A DNA stretch of 64,000 nucleotides from Temnothorax longispinosus (taxonomy: Eukaryota > Arthropoda > Insecta > Hymenoptera > Formicidae). The DNA lies in contig NW_027270069.1 in assembly GCF_030848805.1 (NCBI RefSeq), forward strand, positions 124,001 through 188,000, in the 5' to 3' direction. Position numbers and translations under genes: made by a program. Below are positions 1 through 11,940 of the stretch, piece by piece. How positions within the stretch are numbered: the first letter of the stretch is position 1; each line of letters opens with the position of its first letter. The notes beneath the pieces were generated by a model, which saw only the letters and a program-made list of their open reading frames with translations, was not told the origin of the DNA and did no database searches.

Positions 1-2203
1 AATTTGGTAATACATTTGATCGAATTAGAAAACCACAATATACAAGTTTTCTACATTTTATTATTTTTTCTCGGTATTGTGCAGACTTTTGCCAGAATGG
101 AAGAAATGGACATATTGTAATGCTTTAATGAATAATGATACTATTTGGTGAAAAGCATTCTGTACAGGGTCAAACAAATCAGATAACAAACTTTTAGAAT
201 ATCTATCTTGCTCTGCATCTTCTATAGTATAGTATCGTACGCGCAAATACTTAACCAGAATGGTCAATAAATCGGAACTCTATGGTTTACAAATACCAAA
301 CTGCAAGAATGTAATAATGCAGCCTAATGATTGTGTAAAAAGTTTTCTTCTCATTGTTACAAAACATCCAAAGGGGCGAAGTCTTAGCATATGTATTACA
401 AAATTTAATGAAAAGAAAGCCAAGGTAACATTAATGTTTTTTTTGTAGACCATGTTATGTTTGTTTAAATATTGTAAGTATTTATTATATCTAATAAAAA
501 CCTTATTGTTATGATTTAATAGAGAAGTTAGTATGCGTGTGGTATTAATAATTAGTATTATTAATCATCTGCAGTCTCAGCATCAACTCGACAAGGTAAA
601 TTTTATCATTAATCCTGATATGATAGGGCAGAACGGGGGTATAGGAACCACGGGATAATAATAATCATCTTAGAATAAATTGACTGTCGCGCGTTACAAA
701 TCCGAACTTGCGTGTGAGAGCAACTGCCTATCTCTATATAATAAAATTGTATTTCATTAGATCTTAGTAGTCTCCATAATTCATCATTACTGCAACATTT
801 ATTACTGGTGAATATTAGAATAATTTGTTTTAGGTAAATGAAACTATTAAAAAATTGAAGTGTCATATTGATGACACCAATAACGTTCTACCAATACAAC
901 TGGTAGAACGTTAAATAAATGCACGGTTGTGTCGGAAATCATGAGTCAGCTGCATTATTTTCAGAATCTTATGCTGAAATAATTGATTGTAACAGTGACA
1001 TATATTTATATATAGGTACTTTTATTACAGACAATATTTCATACAATGCTCCTGTTTGTTTTAATAAATATTCTGTGTAAAGGGAATTTCTAAATATTAT
1101 TCTGAGACATTTTTTGAAATAATATATTATACGTATTTTTTAATATAAAGTATATGAAATTTTACGAAAAATTGTCATACTGGTTTAAAAGTGCAGTAAT
1201 GTAACCAGTATGTCGGTAGCATAATTAAATCAAATATAGCATATAATTAGTGAGTCTTAGAATAATTTGTGTAATGTTCTTTGCTCGAAAAATTTTAATT
1301 TTTGACATTATTTTTACTTATTTTTAATTAGTTTAGTATACTTACATTATTATTATTATTATTATTATTGTTATTATTATTATTATTATTTATATTATTA
1401 ACAGTTTCTTTGTAATATTAATATTAAATAATCTTAGATCTATATATCGGTTATTATATTAATATTAAAGATTGTACTCTGTGATTAATATTAAAAATAT
1501 TAATGTTTTTACAACTTTCAAGTCACTTATACTAATTATATATGATAGTTTGTGTAATGTTCTTTGCTCTGATAATCTAATTATTTTGTGACTGATACTG
1601 TGATTTTGTTACTATATAGTGTCAGTATAAACATTCTATTTTTATACTTATATATCTGTAATTATAAAAATAAAACATATTTTTAAATTATTAACAATCC
1701 TTTCGGCTAATAATTGATATTTAGAAAAGAATGTACCTTGCTATGCCATGTAGAAGTTCTAAATACATAAATTTAGACATTTTTATTTACAATTTCAAAG
1801 ATAGTTATAGCAAAAATATCCTGTAAAAGCCCTCCATTATCCCCGTTAACTTTAACGAGCAATTTTCTTTCTTTATATATTTTTATATATTAATTCTTTA
1901 TTCTTATTAGTATTTATAATTTTTTAATTTATTTATATATAAAATATTTGTATTACACTGCAAAAAAAAATCTTGTTTTAGAAAAATGTAATTTTTGGAT
2001 TAGAATATTCCATATCTAATCCTTATCTAAAAAAAATATTAATAAAAATTGGATTAAAATTGTTTAAAAGCATTGAAAACTTAAAGCTTCTATTTTCATT
2101 TGTTTAGTATAACTCCACGACACTTCATTGTTTTCCTGTTGTGCGATTCCTCAGTAGTTTTTCTATTATTTGTTAGATATTTTTTAATTTAGGAATTTTA
2201 AGA
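1..2203. other. AT-rich stretch without a supported gene
   Basis: No complete gene is visible. An open frame at about 260-426 (+), reading MVNKSELYGLQIPNC and ending at a consensus donor (AAG|GTAACA), looks protein-like, but no next exon fits its phase. An opposing frame lies at 61-267. The stretch also holds a perfect 13-bp-arm hairpin at 881-913, an exact 21-bp direct repeat at 1266-1286 and 1549-1569, and a (TTA)n run near 1345-1391. Confidence 0.5.
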
Positions 2204-2458
2204 TGGAAAAATCATCACATAAGTCCAGGAAGTGGCATCATTCGCTCACGAACGCCTCCGAACGATTTTCTTGCTTTTATCGATTTGCAGGACGCGTACC
2301 TGCTTCTATCAATCCATCAGGAGGAGAGAAAATTCTTACGTTTCCGTTTTCAGGGTCAACTTTTCCAATTAAGAGCCCTACTGCCTTTTGGACTTGCATC
2401 AGCCGCTTACATCTTTACAAAAATTGTTTATGCGGGGTCCTCTTCATTAATACATTGA
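2204..2458 (+). pseudogene. DIRS/Ngaro-like reverse transcriptase fragment
   Basis: One frame of about 84 codons reads PPNDFLAFIDLQDAYLLLSI, then RKFLRFRFQGQLFQL and LLPFGLASAAYIFTKI. This matches the central reverse transcriptase block of tyrosine-recombinase retrotransposons (DIRS/Ngaro type), where the first catalytic Asp sits in LxDAY and FRFxGxLYxFxxLPFGL follows. Only this piece survives: there are stops just upstream and a TGA at 2456, and no YxDD box, RNase H, gag or recombinase is visible nearby. It is a dead fragment, not a host gene. The element class is inferred from motif style; a related retroelement class cannot be excluded. Confidence 0.7.
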
Positions 2459-2903
2459 ATAATAAGAAAACAAAATAAAAGTTTAAAAATCTCTAAAATA
2501 AAAATTATGTAGAATGCAGGACAAATGCAGAAATAAATAACTGCGCAATATAATACTTATTTCATCATATAGCAGATTTATTTCTATATGTCCTTCTAGT
2601 TAATGTTTATAAAGTCATTATTAGTTATTTACTTATCGAGTATTTATTTATCAAGGTTGCTTCGGTTACGGAATTATAAAAACATTTACCAGCACACACA
2701 GCAGAAACAAACAGAAACTTCAGGATAGGACAACAGGTTAACTGCTAATGAAAAGTAACGGTTCTGTTTTCGGCGAGTAAGAGGCTAATTTCCAATAGAA
2801 AACCATCATTCGACACTAATCTTCGTCACCGATTACCTGCATTTGCAGATCAAGTGATTTCCATCAAATAAGTAGTATTTCATTCTATCTGTATTTCTTG
2901 GAA

Positions 2904-5012
2904 ATGGAAATGGAAGCAAGAAAAGAGGATAATTCGACATTTTCTTATAGTGTGGTCCACCCACTGAGTAGAAACAAAGCTTTACGAAACTTTTGGGTAC
3001 GTCTGATTTGATTAATCGTAGTTTTATTTTAAAGCTCAATATACTCACGCAGAATAGGCACCAATGCGTATCTATATTTTCGTAACTATATTTTCGTATT
3101 TCAAAAATATTTCTCTAAGATATATGCAGGAATAAAAATATTCCTCAATCACTAGAATGTTATTAAAATAATGTATATTAGAAATAATCTTCGCGATAAT
3201 GGAACACGTATATTTGGTGAAGTAAGAAAACGTAATTTTGTTTTTTATTTTACAGTACGTAACTGAAAAGGGAGAGAAATCAAAACCAGAGGAAAGATTA
3301 AAAATCTCGTATGATAAAATCCAATCCGCACTGTCACTAATGAGAATAAAAGACAAGACCATTCAGATGACACCATGTGACGAGGTAATAAATACCATAA
3401 TAAGATCTCCTTATGATGTAACTATTTTACCTTCGCACTTTTATCAGCGCATATTTAACAAATATGTAAAAAGCAGATGACCTAAAGTCTACAAATACTT
3501 CAATATCAAATTCTTGTAACTCTAAAAATCTTAACATTTGTAGATCTCAGAATTTAAGTAATAAAAATAAACAAAAATATAAACGTAAAAATGTAACATC
3601 TAAGTATTTTGCGTATGTATTAAAAGTGACTTGAAATAAATTTCACTGTAAACTGAAATAGATTACATGCAATAAAGTAATATAAATTGAGAGATTATTT
3701 TAAACAACGATTTGACTGTGTTCTTCGCAATATTAGACATAAATATATATCTTTGATTAACACACTGTAAGACAAAATATTCGTGAAAACTAGCTTAAAG
3801 CCGATCTTTAAATGAATGTAATATGATTGCAGAGTCAACTTCTTCGCGGACATGGTTTTGAAATTTTTCTAAAGAAAGAATTACACCAGATAACGGGCAG
3901 CGTCAAAGCACGCGGCGCAGTTTATTCTCTACTACAGTTATCGAACAAGCAATGCAAGGGCGTGATAACAGCTTCAACGGGCAGTTTCGCACATACCCTC
4001 TGCTATTTTGGGAAAAAGTTTGGAATACCGGTAACTGTTATGATACCGCTATCAGAAGCCGTTGCAAAAACAATCGATACGTGTCTAGCTCTCGGAGCAT
4101 TCGTGTCCATCGCCAGTTATAATATTGTAGAAGCACATAAAGAAGCTGTGCGTACCGCCCAGAAGAATGGCTTAGTTTACATTGACGGGTACTCCTTTTT
4201 TATCAATTAATTAGGTTGAAATTAGGGTAGAAAAGATATTTTGTAAAAGAAACTTTTTATTATTATATTGTTTACTCAATATCTAAGAAGTAATTAGGGG
4301 AGACTGGGGCTCGTTGGCACAGTTTTCACAATTTCGGCATTTTATTTTTTTATTATTACAATAAACTACTGTTGTTACTCAAAATAGCATGTCGTATAGC
4401 AATAGAAACTTTCTTTTCAACTAATAATACGTCACTTTAATTTACTTCTCAAGCTGAAGAACATTAATACAATATTTTGGGACGCTTGAAACTTGCCATC
4501 TCTTGAATCAGTTTCCTTTTTTTTTTTTTTTTATTGTGATACTTGTTTGGTTTAAGTAAAACTTTGGGAAAAGTATTTATGTCATAAAAGAAATATTTTG
4601 TAAGACGAAACGCAATGCCAACTTGCCAAGATCTCCCCTACTTTTTTTGTTACACTTTTCTTAATATTGATATAAAATGCTGATATTATATATGAATTTT
4701 AATGGTATAAATAAAATCATAAATAGAATATATCATGGAATCCTCGGGTAAAGAGACAATAAGATACGGAATTTGATATAAATATATATATATATATATA
4801 TGTAGGTCCGGAAGTATGTTCCGGGACTTTTATTTTTTTACATCGGTATATTCCAGGACATTTGGCAGTTTCCAGGACTGTCCTGGAAAAAATTCATGTC
4901 CTACGGCACGTTTCGGGACAATTTTTTGAATCTGATTACATATATATGCGTTATATTCCAGGACTGTACATTTCAAAAAACGTAAACAGTCCCGGAACAT
5001 ACCTCTAGACCT

Positions 5013-5043
<31 letters not shown>

Positions 5044-5981
5044 CAATTACTCAATTATATTTTTCGGGTAGAAACGATCATCCAAGTATGATCATTGGCC
5101 AAGCCACATTGGGTATAGAAATGATGGAAGAGAAGATAAATGCCGAAGCAGTCATATTACCCACGTCAATTAATGGTTGCGGACTTATCACGGGTATTGC
5201 GATGGCTATCAAAGGACGAAATCCAAATATAAAGATTATTGTAAGTAAACAACAATGATATTTTTTTATAACTGCAAATTGTAAAATGTTATTTTATAAT
5301 GCCGTAAATTCATAATTTATCTTAAGAAGAAGAATGCATTCTGGATAAAAAAAAAAATTTGTGAAAACTTTACATGTAATCTCTATCTTTAGATGGTCCA
5401 CTCTGCACTACATGATCCTTTAACCAAATCTATTAGAGAAAAAACGATACGTGATCATAATTTAAAACAAGATTATATTTGGCATTGTAATAGTAGAGGA
5501 ATTGAGAATAATTTGTTTGACGTGATTGTTGAAGTAAATGCTACGTCTGTTAAAACTGCGGCCAGAATTCTACTAGAAGAAGAAAATATCGACGACTTAA
5601 GTGCAGCAATTGGTTTAGCTGCAATTGTATCAGACAAACTTAACGAGCTAAAGGGAAAAAGGTGAGCTCTGTCATATAAATTTAATAGTTTTTTAATAGC
5701 TTTCTTTAAAATTGATTAATTCCGCGTATATAAAGGCGCGTTTTATATGTTTTGTGATCAGTTAGTGCTCACTTTCCTGTTTTGTATTTAATACAGTTGT
5801 AATTTACTATTGTAATATATTATAATATAATAATAATATTATTTAATAACATAATTTTTTTGTGTGCGTTAGGATATTAATACCTGTATTCGGCAAGATG
5901 GATCGCTTGTCTAATGTTAAAAACAATAAAACGGATGATAATCCAAGTTCAGAACCTTGTGCTGGCCCCTCAAACGCTTGA
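2904..5981 (+). CDS. Threonine/serine dehydratase-like protein (fold-type II PLP family), diverged
   Basis: Six exons join in phase: 2904-2996, 3256-3384, 3833-4188, 5072-5240, 5393-5661 and 5873-5981, giving 374 residues with GT-AG borders throughout. The start is the first ATG of a short exon with context GGAAATGG. The family deaminates threonine or serine (or racemises serine) with PLP. The order of blocks matches it: RTPC-like TPCDE, then QITGSVKARGA with the Schiff-base lysine at about K99, then GKKFGIPVTVMIP, then DHPSMIIGQATLGIEMMEE, then ITGIAMAIKG. Odd points: the cofactor Asn of SxGNHA is Ser125, the GGGG phosphate loop reads NGCG, and the C-terminal SGGN motif is replaced by FGKMD. 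Length fits a catalytic domain without an ACT domain. I infer a paralogue with altered or lost activity; it is not obviously a pseudogene because the frame is open. Exon 1 is the least certain part. Confidence 0.72.
4801..5015. mobile_element. Short terminal-inverted-repeat element in a dehydratase intron
   Basis: The ends are inverted copies (TGTAGGTCNNGA..TATGTTCCGGGAC) and the unit sits inside a (TA)n tract in intron 3 of the dehydratase-like gene. The interior repeats CCAGGAC and GTCCTGG several times. It has no coding capacity, so I read it as a MITE. Confidence 0.65.
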
Positions 5982-6779
5982 ATAGAGTCATATTTTCATT
6001 TTTAAATAGATTGACATAGAGGAATGTTAAGAAAACTCGCATATATTCAAGGTTTAAATAATCTAAAACATCTGGAACACAGAACTAATCGCACAACTCA
6101 AGAAACGCGCAGTGAATAAAGTTACGAAAAGGATGATAAGAAAGGTGCTTCAAAGACGATGTTTTTTAGCCACACATACAATACTGAAAGAATTTCATTA
6201 ACATTTCTCTATCTGTACAACAAATATTTGTATTTTTATAAAAATGGAGTAGTATAAATTTAAATGATGTCATAATAATAAACAAATATATACCTACATG
6301 TAAGATAACTTTTTTAAATACTTTCAACGGTTTCATCGGTTATTTTACATCTATTTTTGAACTACTTTTTCATCTACGCCTCTCCTTGCATTTTTTGTGC
6401 TATTTCGATATCAAAAGATTAAAGTCGACAATTGGATATTAGCGTATCAAATATAATATAATAGGTACCTGTGTTTATTCTCTTATCGTAAATAACTTGC
6501 ATGCAAGATGTTTCACGCAAGTCGATTACCCGTCGACTGTCAAATACTGATTTTATCATTTAATGATTGATTTTACGATAAATTTCAATGTCACAAATTG
6601 TTTTAAAATTAATTAGGCTTGCTTAGTTTAAAATTTTATTAATAGCTAGGCATTTTGCTTTACATAATTATGCTATTGATAATGGGGTATATATGTATTT
6701 CTTAAGCATATGATACATATATCAAAGAATTAAAAAAGATATTAATGAGAAAATAATTTTATTAGTTTTTCTTCCTCAG
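5982..6779. other. 3' flank of the dehydratase-like gene
   Basis: AT-rich sequence with candidate polyadenylation signals AATAAA near 6114 and 6266. I see no further gene here. Confidence 0.45.
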
Positions 6780-6998
6780 CGTTCGTCTCCAGGAAAAATC
6801 GGCGAGCACGTTGCTACGTACGTGGTGTACTGCATTTTAAGAATAAAAATGTAAAATTTAAAAAACTATTTTCTGTGTATATATTCTGCGTGCAGGGGTG
6901 TATTTATATACACGAGATCTTTATAGAGAACGAGGAAGTGATATCTGGTTGGAGGAAGCCGTTACGCGATATCGAATCTTTTCCTCAGGATACGAAAA
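6780..6998 (+). CDS. Two candidate orphan coding exons
   Basis: Two stretches behave like exons. 6780-6817 lies between TTCCTCAG and GTACGTGG. From 6896 (after GTGCAG) to about 7032 a frame continues to a TAG stop. Joined in phase they read VRLQEKSASTLLRVYLYT, then RDLYRERGSDIWLEEAVT and GYEKLRDRDLADSL, a charged and protein-like tail. The incoming phase equals that left by dehydratase exon 5 (ending 5661), so an alternative 3' end of that gene is possible, but they could belong to a separate decayed gene. I recognise no domain. Confidence 0.3.
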
Positions 6999-7064
6999 AC
7001 TTCGAGATAGAGATCTTGCCGATTCTTTATAGAAATTGAGCGTTTTAGTACGCCTGATATTATT

Positions 7065-7229
7065 GATTAGGGCCACTTCGATCAAACTTTGATTAACTTA
7101 ATCGTTGATTAGTCCACTGGAAATGACCATCGCATTTGTCAATCTGTTTATGAGTAAATGCGGTTGGTCATTTCCAATGGACTAATCAACGATTAAGTTA
7201 ATCGGAGTTTGGTCAAAGTGGTCCTTAGT
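7065..7229. mobile_element. Hairpin MITE
   Basis: A near-perfect inverted repeat with arms of about 70 bp (GATTAGGGCCACTT.. and ..GGTCCTTAGTC) around a short loop near 7130-7160. It has no coding capacity. Confidence 0.75.
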
Positions 7230-8172
7230 CATATAATTTAGTAACGTATAATAAATCGCGTTGCAGCTCATGCATTAATTAGAAAAATGTACAGACATTA
7301 CTAAAGTTCTTTATATTCCAGGTCAAGTAAAAATATACATATATAATAGAAATCCAAGTAAAACAGACTACCATATATAATAGTCGCGATTTTCCGATTA
7401 CGTGTTGCGCGGCGCGTTACACAGATCGTATAGCACAGAAACGATCTCGCAATTGACGAAAGTAACCAACCCGCACATGTAACAGAAGACTTACATATCA
7501 CTCTCTTGATATCGCGAAACGTATTAAAAGATATAACGAGTTCGATTCCGTTATCTTTCCCTCTCTCTATCACGGATCCTGCGCGCTTACCAGACGCGCG
7601 GAAATGAAGACGCGCGTTTACGTAACGAAAGCGGTTACGTCATGCGCACAGTTCGCGCTTTCTTAATTGAATTACAAATGACAGGTTGCTGGTAACGATT
7701 CCATCCGATCAGGAAACAAGAAGGGCAGCGTTGGTCAACGGACATCAGAAGAACGAACAAGGAGCCGATGCTCGCGTCACCAGAGATAACTCCGTCCAGT
7801 TATCGAGATGTTTCTTGCCGCTGTACGTCGTATGATCGATGCGATCGATCTCGACGGATCTCTCACAGCGAAAGCCCCACCCGTTTTACCTGTCCTACCT
7901 GCCCGGCCACGTTGAATCGTTTCCATATAAAAATCCGACTCGCTTCCGGTTTCTTCACGACATGATTTTCAAGATTATAGGTAAATTGCATACAACTAAT
8001 ACACATTTTTTTAAGAATTGGATCTATATAATTGTCATCACACACATACATATAAATGACGAAGGATTTTCGTATCTCGAGAAGGTAAATAGTTTAGAAC
8101 ATTTAGAACCTTTATTATACACATATAGAAGTTCAACGTCTTTGCAAAATACTGCAAAAAATCAACGGATGC

Positions 8173-8637
8173 GTGATGAGTTTAGCACCTGCTGTATACC
8201 CCTGCAATAAACCTAGACATGTAGTTGCAATAGAGTTGAGAAATTCGTGTCACGACTTGAAAGTAATTTTACTGGACATATATAATCTTACATCGCAGGA
8301 TTTTAACGCCCTCGCTGACTGTGAAAATTTACAAAAAATGTATATGTTATTAACCTGTAAGTGCGTGTGCTTTTTAATTTTCTTTTAAAATACATGTTAC
8401 CGTATCCTTTATAAACGAAATTTATGCGTTTGCTTCTTTTGCATCTCAAGCATCTTGAAAAAGTTGCATTAATTTTTTCTTTGCGATTGAAGTACTGTAA
8501 TAATTATATGATTTTTATTACAGACTCGGCCCAATCGCTGATAATAGCTTGAGTTTATTACTTTCTTGCTATCAACATTTGGAAGAACTTTATTTGTTCT
8601 TTACTGTTCTCATTACTGATCGCTTTATTTATAATTA
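8173..8637 (+). pseudogene. Leucine-rich-repeat (F-box/LRR-like) exon remnants
   Basis: The frame at 8173-8356 contains CHDLKVILLDIYNLTSQDF and ends at a donor (CCT|GTAAGT). After an acceptor CAG at 8521-8523 a second frame reads PIADNSLSLLLSCYQHLEEL and ends in TAG near 8637. The spacing of leucines (LxxLxLxxxxLT, HLEELYL) is that of LRR domains in F-box/LRR proteins. The splice phases of the two pieces do not match and the upstream frame (7839-7980) does not join either, so this looks decayed. The family is inferred from leucine spacing only. Confidence 0.4.
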
Positions 8638-8835
8638 TTAGCAAAATTAAAAAGCTTGAAACTATAAGTATTACCATCCTTGTTCATGAATATGAACCTT
8701 AATTGTGTAATATAGTTTCAAAAGTTTTTTAATTTTGATAGTGATTCCAAATTGCGATCAGTTGTGAGATTAGTTTGAACAAATAAAGTTCTTGTAAATG
8801 TTGACAGAAAGAAAGTAATAAGTTGCTTGAGCTCA
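8547..8835. repeat. Imperfect inverted duplication of an LRR exon
   Basis: The left arm (8547-8666) and right arm (8711-8835) are inverted copies with scattered differences. Shared landmarks are TTATTACTTTCTT, CAACATTT.GAAGAAC, TTTATTTGTTC and GAAACTATA. The minus strand of the right arm encodes an LRR-like CQHLQELYLF, echoing CYQHLEELYLF of the left arm, so a coding exon was duplicated head to head. Confidence 0.7.
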
Positions 8836-10688
8836 GCTCGCCTTTTATATACTAGCGCGTGACGATTTTTGATTACGAGAAAGTACCGGCGAAAGTCTCG
8901 CGTTTTCGCGCTTATCCACCGGTGAGACCGCTCGACTTTGTCACACTGTTATTTTCATTTTAATTAATATTTTTAAGCTTGTACTGTAGAAATCGGTAAT
9001 ATAAACTTTGAATAAGATGTTTATGATAATCAAGTTAACAAAATGATTTGAATTTAAACTGGGCTTATTATGAGGAACTAGAAAATAAATTATGTTATTA
9101 TATGAAAACTCTCCTCCTCATTCTATTACTCGTTTCCGAATGTGTTGCGCACGTTGATTATACACATTGTATATGGGACCTACAGTTTAACGCCGATTCC
9201 AAACGGCTATAGATATTTAAATATAAAAACTAGAAAATCGAAAAACTTTCAGCCGTTTATTTGACCGGAGTGTGGCGAGCTAGGATTAACATGCGTACTA
9301 AATTTACTGTGTTGTAGCTTATATATGAATATAAGACATGCATTCAATTGAAAAATGCAAGTCTCTGTCTTGGAAAAACATAAAATATATTATACAAATT
9401 AATCAATGCAATAATCATTTACAATAAAGCTTTTGGGTACGTAGCAAAATATTCTACCTACTGATATTTTAATAATTGTATAAGAAAATTGGAGTAGAAA
9501 AACCTCTCGAATTGCAGATTAAATTCTAAATAAAATAGTCAAAATAAACAATATACGATTATAAACATATTTTGTAAAAATTTTATTAATATTAAAATAT
9601 TATTAAAGGTTTTTTATTTTTTATTTTTTGTTTTGAAATGTCTCATTTCCTGCTCTTGCTTATATTGGACGTTTCTTTTCTAATTGTAAACATTAATGTT
9701 TCACATAAGTGTTATTAGCATAAGTATTATTATGCTAACTATGCAATATGTTAAAAAAGATATTATTGTATCGTATCGTGACAAAGTGATAAACATACTT
9801 ACAGTTGCGTAATAAAAAATTACACGTTTTTGTCTCAAATATTTGAACTTTTCCATCAAAAGTATTTTTACTGTATGCATTGTTGCAAACATACATAATG
9901 CAGAAAATTAAAGTTTTATTTATAATATAAATCGTTTTCTAGTGCATATTAACTTCTTCAAGCAGAATTCAAGAAAGAAATATTGCAAATTACTTGATAA
10001 ATATTATATGAATCGCCGATTTTAATCGAGATTTTAATCGAAATCACCCTAAAAAATATAGATTTCTTATTCACATAATCAGTAAAAATAGAATGTCGAA
10101 CATAATTCAATAACGGATTGGTGACAAAATTGACCATGTTATATTTATGTCAATTCTTTTTTAATATTTCCGAAAATTTTTTTGTTACCGACATTATTTA
10201 TAAATATATACAATACGTGATTAATTATCTCAACAACTCGCTCTTGATTATCTTCGTCAAACTTCAGTTGAATCTAGAATTTTTGGTTATTAGGTTATTA
10301 TATGGAGAAAAAAAATTTTTTAATCCGCTATTTCTCTTGACTTTGTCAAAATACGATTATAATATTTATGTGTTGAATGTTTGCCCGAAATTGCTTGTTT
10401 AGGATATTCGCAAAGATAATCATGTATCTGGTATATCGCTTCTTTACTAGCGTAATCTTTGCGATGATAAATGCGACTATTGTGTTGTATATGTGTCAAC
10501 GTGTGAGTTACAACTATTTTTATGTATTGTATACATGAGAATGTTATACTCGTCTTTTTATTAAAAAGCAATAGCCATTATGTGCAAATATCGAAGATAA
10601 ATAGCATATATATTTTATATAACAGTTTAATTATTACTTACTTAGCAAATATTTGGTTACGCATATACATAATGTTCTAACATTTCAG
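8836..10688. other. AT-rich non-coding stretch
   Basis: No splice-consistent exon or recognisable protein segment was found. The short open frames at 9701-9892 (-), 10118-10402 (+) and 10320-10571 (-) are composed of AT-rich codons only. Confidence 0.5.
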
Positions 10689-10700
10689 TTCTTCCGAGTG

Positions 10701-11940
10701 ATGAGAGCGCATTATCAGATTATGGCCGAATCTGAAAGATTTAATTCAATTGTAAGCGTATATTTTATGCAAAAGCAAACATACATTAAGTTTTCTTAAA
10801 TTACGATCAGTAATATAATTTAAGTAATATATTGCTACTCAATAGATTTCCGAGTCACGGGCAAGCCTCAATTATATCAGCTCGAAGGTATCCAAAGGAA
10901 TGGATCAAGTACTTTAATTAAATTACCTTCACAGTTAAAGAACGGTATGACGCTTTTAATTTTAAGTTATTTTTAATAAAATTACTTGTACAGATGAAGG
11001 AGGACATTGCCAAAGAATTGTTCATTACCGACCACTTAACGAAGCTTAGTTCGAAAGTAGGTCTATTGCTGCAACGTTATTCCGAATTGGAGGAAGGATT
11101 GATCGAGGTACAAATGTCTAAATGATAAAGTAATAAATGACTAAGCGTTTAAATTTAATTTAAAAAATAAAGAAAACTTTAATATAATTGAATAAACTTG
11201 AAATAATTCAGTATCCCATGATAAAATAATACAAAATAGAGAGAGATGCACTCCAAATGCCGCTTGTTATATAAACATATTATAATATTATCAAATGGAA
11301 TATGTAATGCAGTGTATTATTAGACAAATTCAAATATTTCTTTAAAAAAAATAAAAAAAAATTTTCCTATTATTATAATTTAACTCAAATATAATGTGTG
11401 AAACATATTGCCATTAAATGCGTTGATTTTTATTATAACAAGGTCTTCGAAGCAAGACATTAATAAAAAGATTCTTTATCTACTTGAGAAAACCATATAC
11501 TTAAATTTGCTTGTGAGATATAATTAAAAGCCTTGCTTTCTTTACAGCTAGTAAGAATGAATCACAATACAAAGAGCGTGCAGATTGAGACACCGCCTGA
11601 CATTAACGAGGAAGTTAAATGCATCCTCGCGGCGGTAAGAAAAAGGCAATCGCAGCCGCAGCAGCAGCAGTCAGACCGTCCGCGAACGCCGAGAAAATTG
11701 CGAATATCGACAAACGCTTCGGCGGCAGTGAAAGATCCTCAGCCGCATAATTCCATCGCAAATTCGAGATTCCTTACGTCGCAGTCATACGATACCGATC
11801 TATCAAATGTAACGACGCTTGAGAGACAAGAAAGACCCCGTACGCCCGCATATCCGGAAGTCCAGCTGTTGAACGATCTGAGACCGGCGACTGATGCAAA
11901 ACCCATTGGCTTTCGACCATCCTGGAAGTGCGAGACTTAA
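10701..11940 (+). CDS. Small unrecognised coiled-coil-like protein with RPRTP motifs
   Basis: Four exons join in phase 0: 10701-10751 (or from acceptor 10688 if more exons lie upstream), 10846-10908, 10994-11107 and 11548-11940, each with GT-AG borders. From ATG 10701 the product is 206 residues. Residues 1-95 are helix-prone and heptad-like (SSKVSKGMDQMKEDIAKEL, KLSSKVGLLLQRYSELEEGL). The rest is polar and probably disordered, with a QPQQQQ run, two RPRTP motifs (SDRPRTPRKLR, ERPRTPAYPEV) and a basic or aromatic end (RPSWKCET). There is no signal peptide or membrane segment. Open frames across three introns make it a real gene; I do not recognise the family. The 5' end is uncertain because the first exon is also preceded by TTTCAG. 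Confidence 0.6.

Noticed and set aside
260..426. Possible coding exon with donor AAG|GTAACA
   Set aside because: The next exon-like segment (about 523-594) does not fit its phase and the protein is not recognised, so it is mentioned only as a note.
881..913. Perfect hairpin as a possible terminator or microRNA
   Set aside because: Arms are only 13 bp, too short for a microRNA precursor, and hairpin terminators do not apply to a eukaryotic genome.
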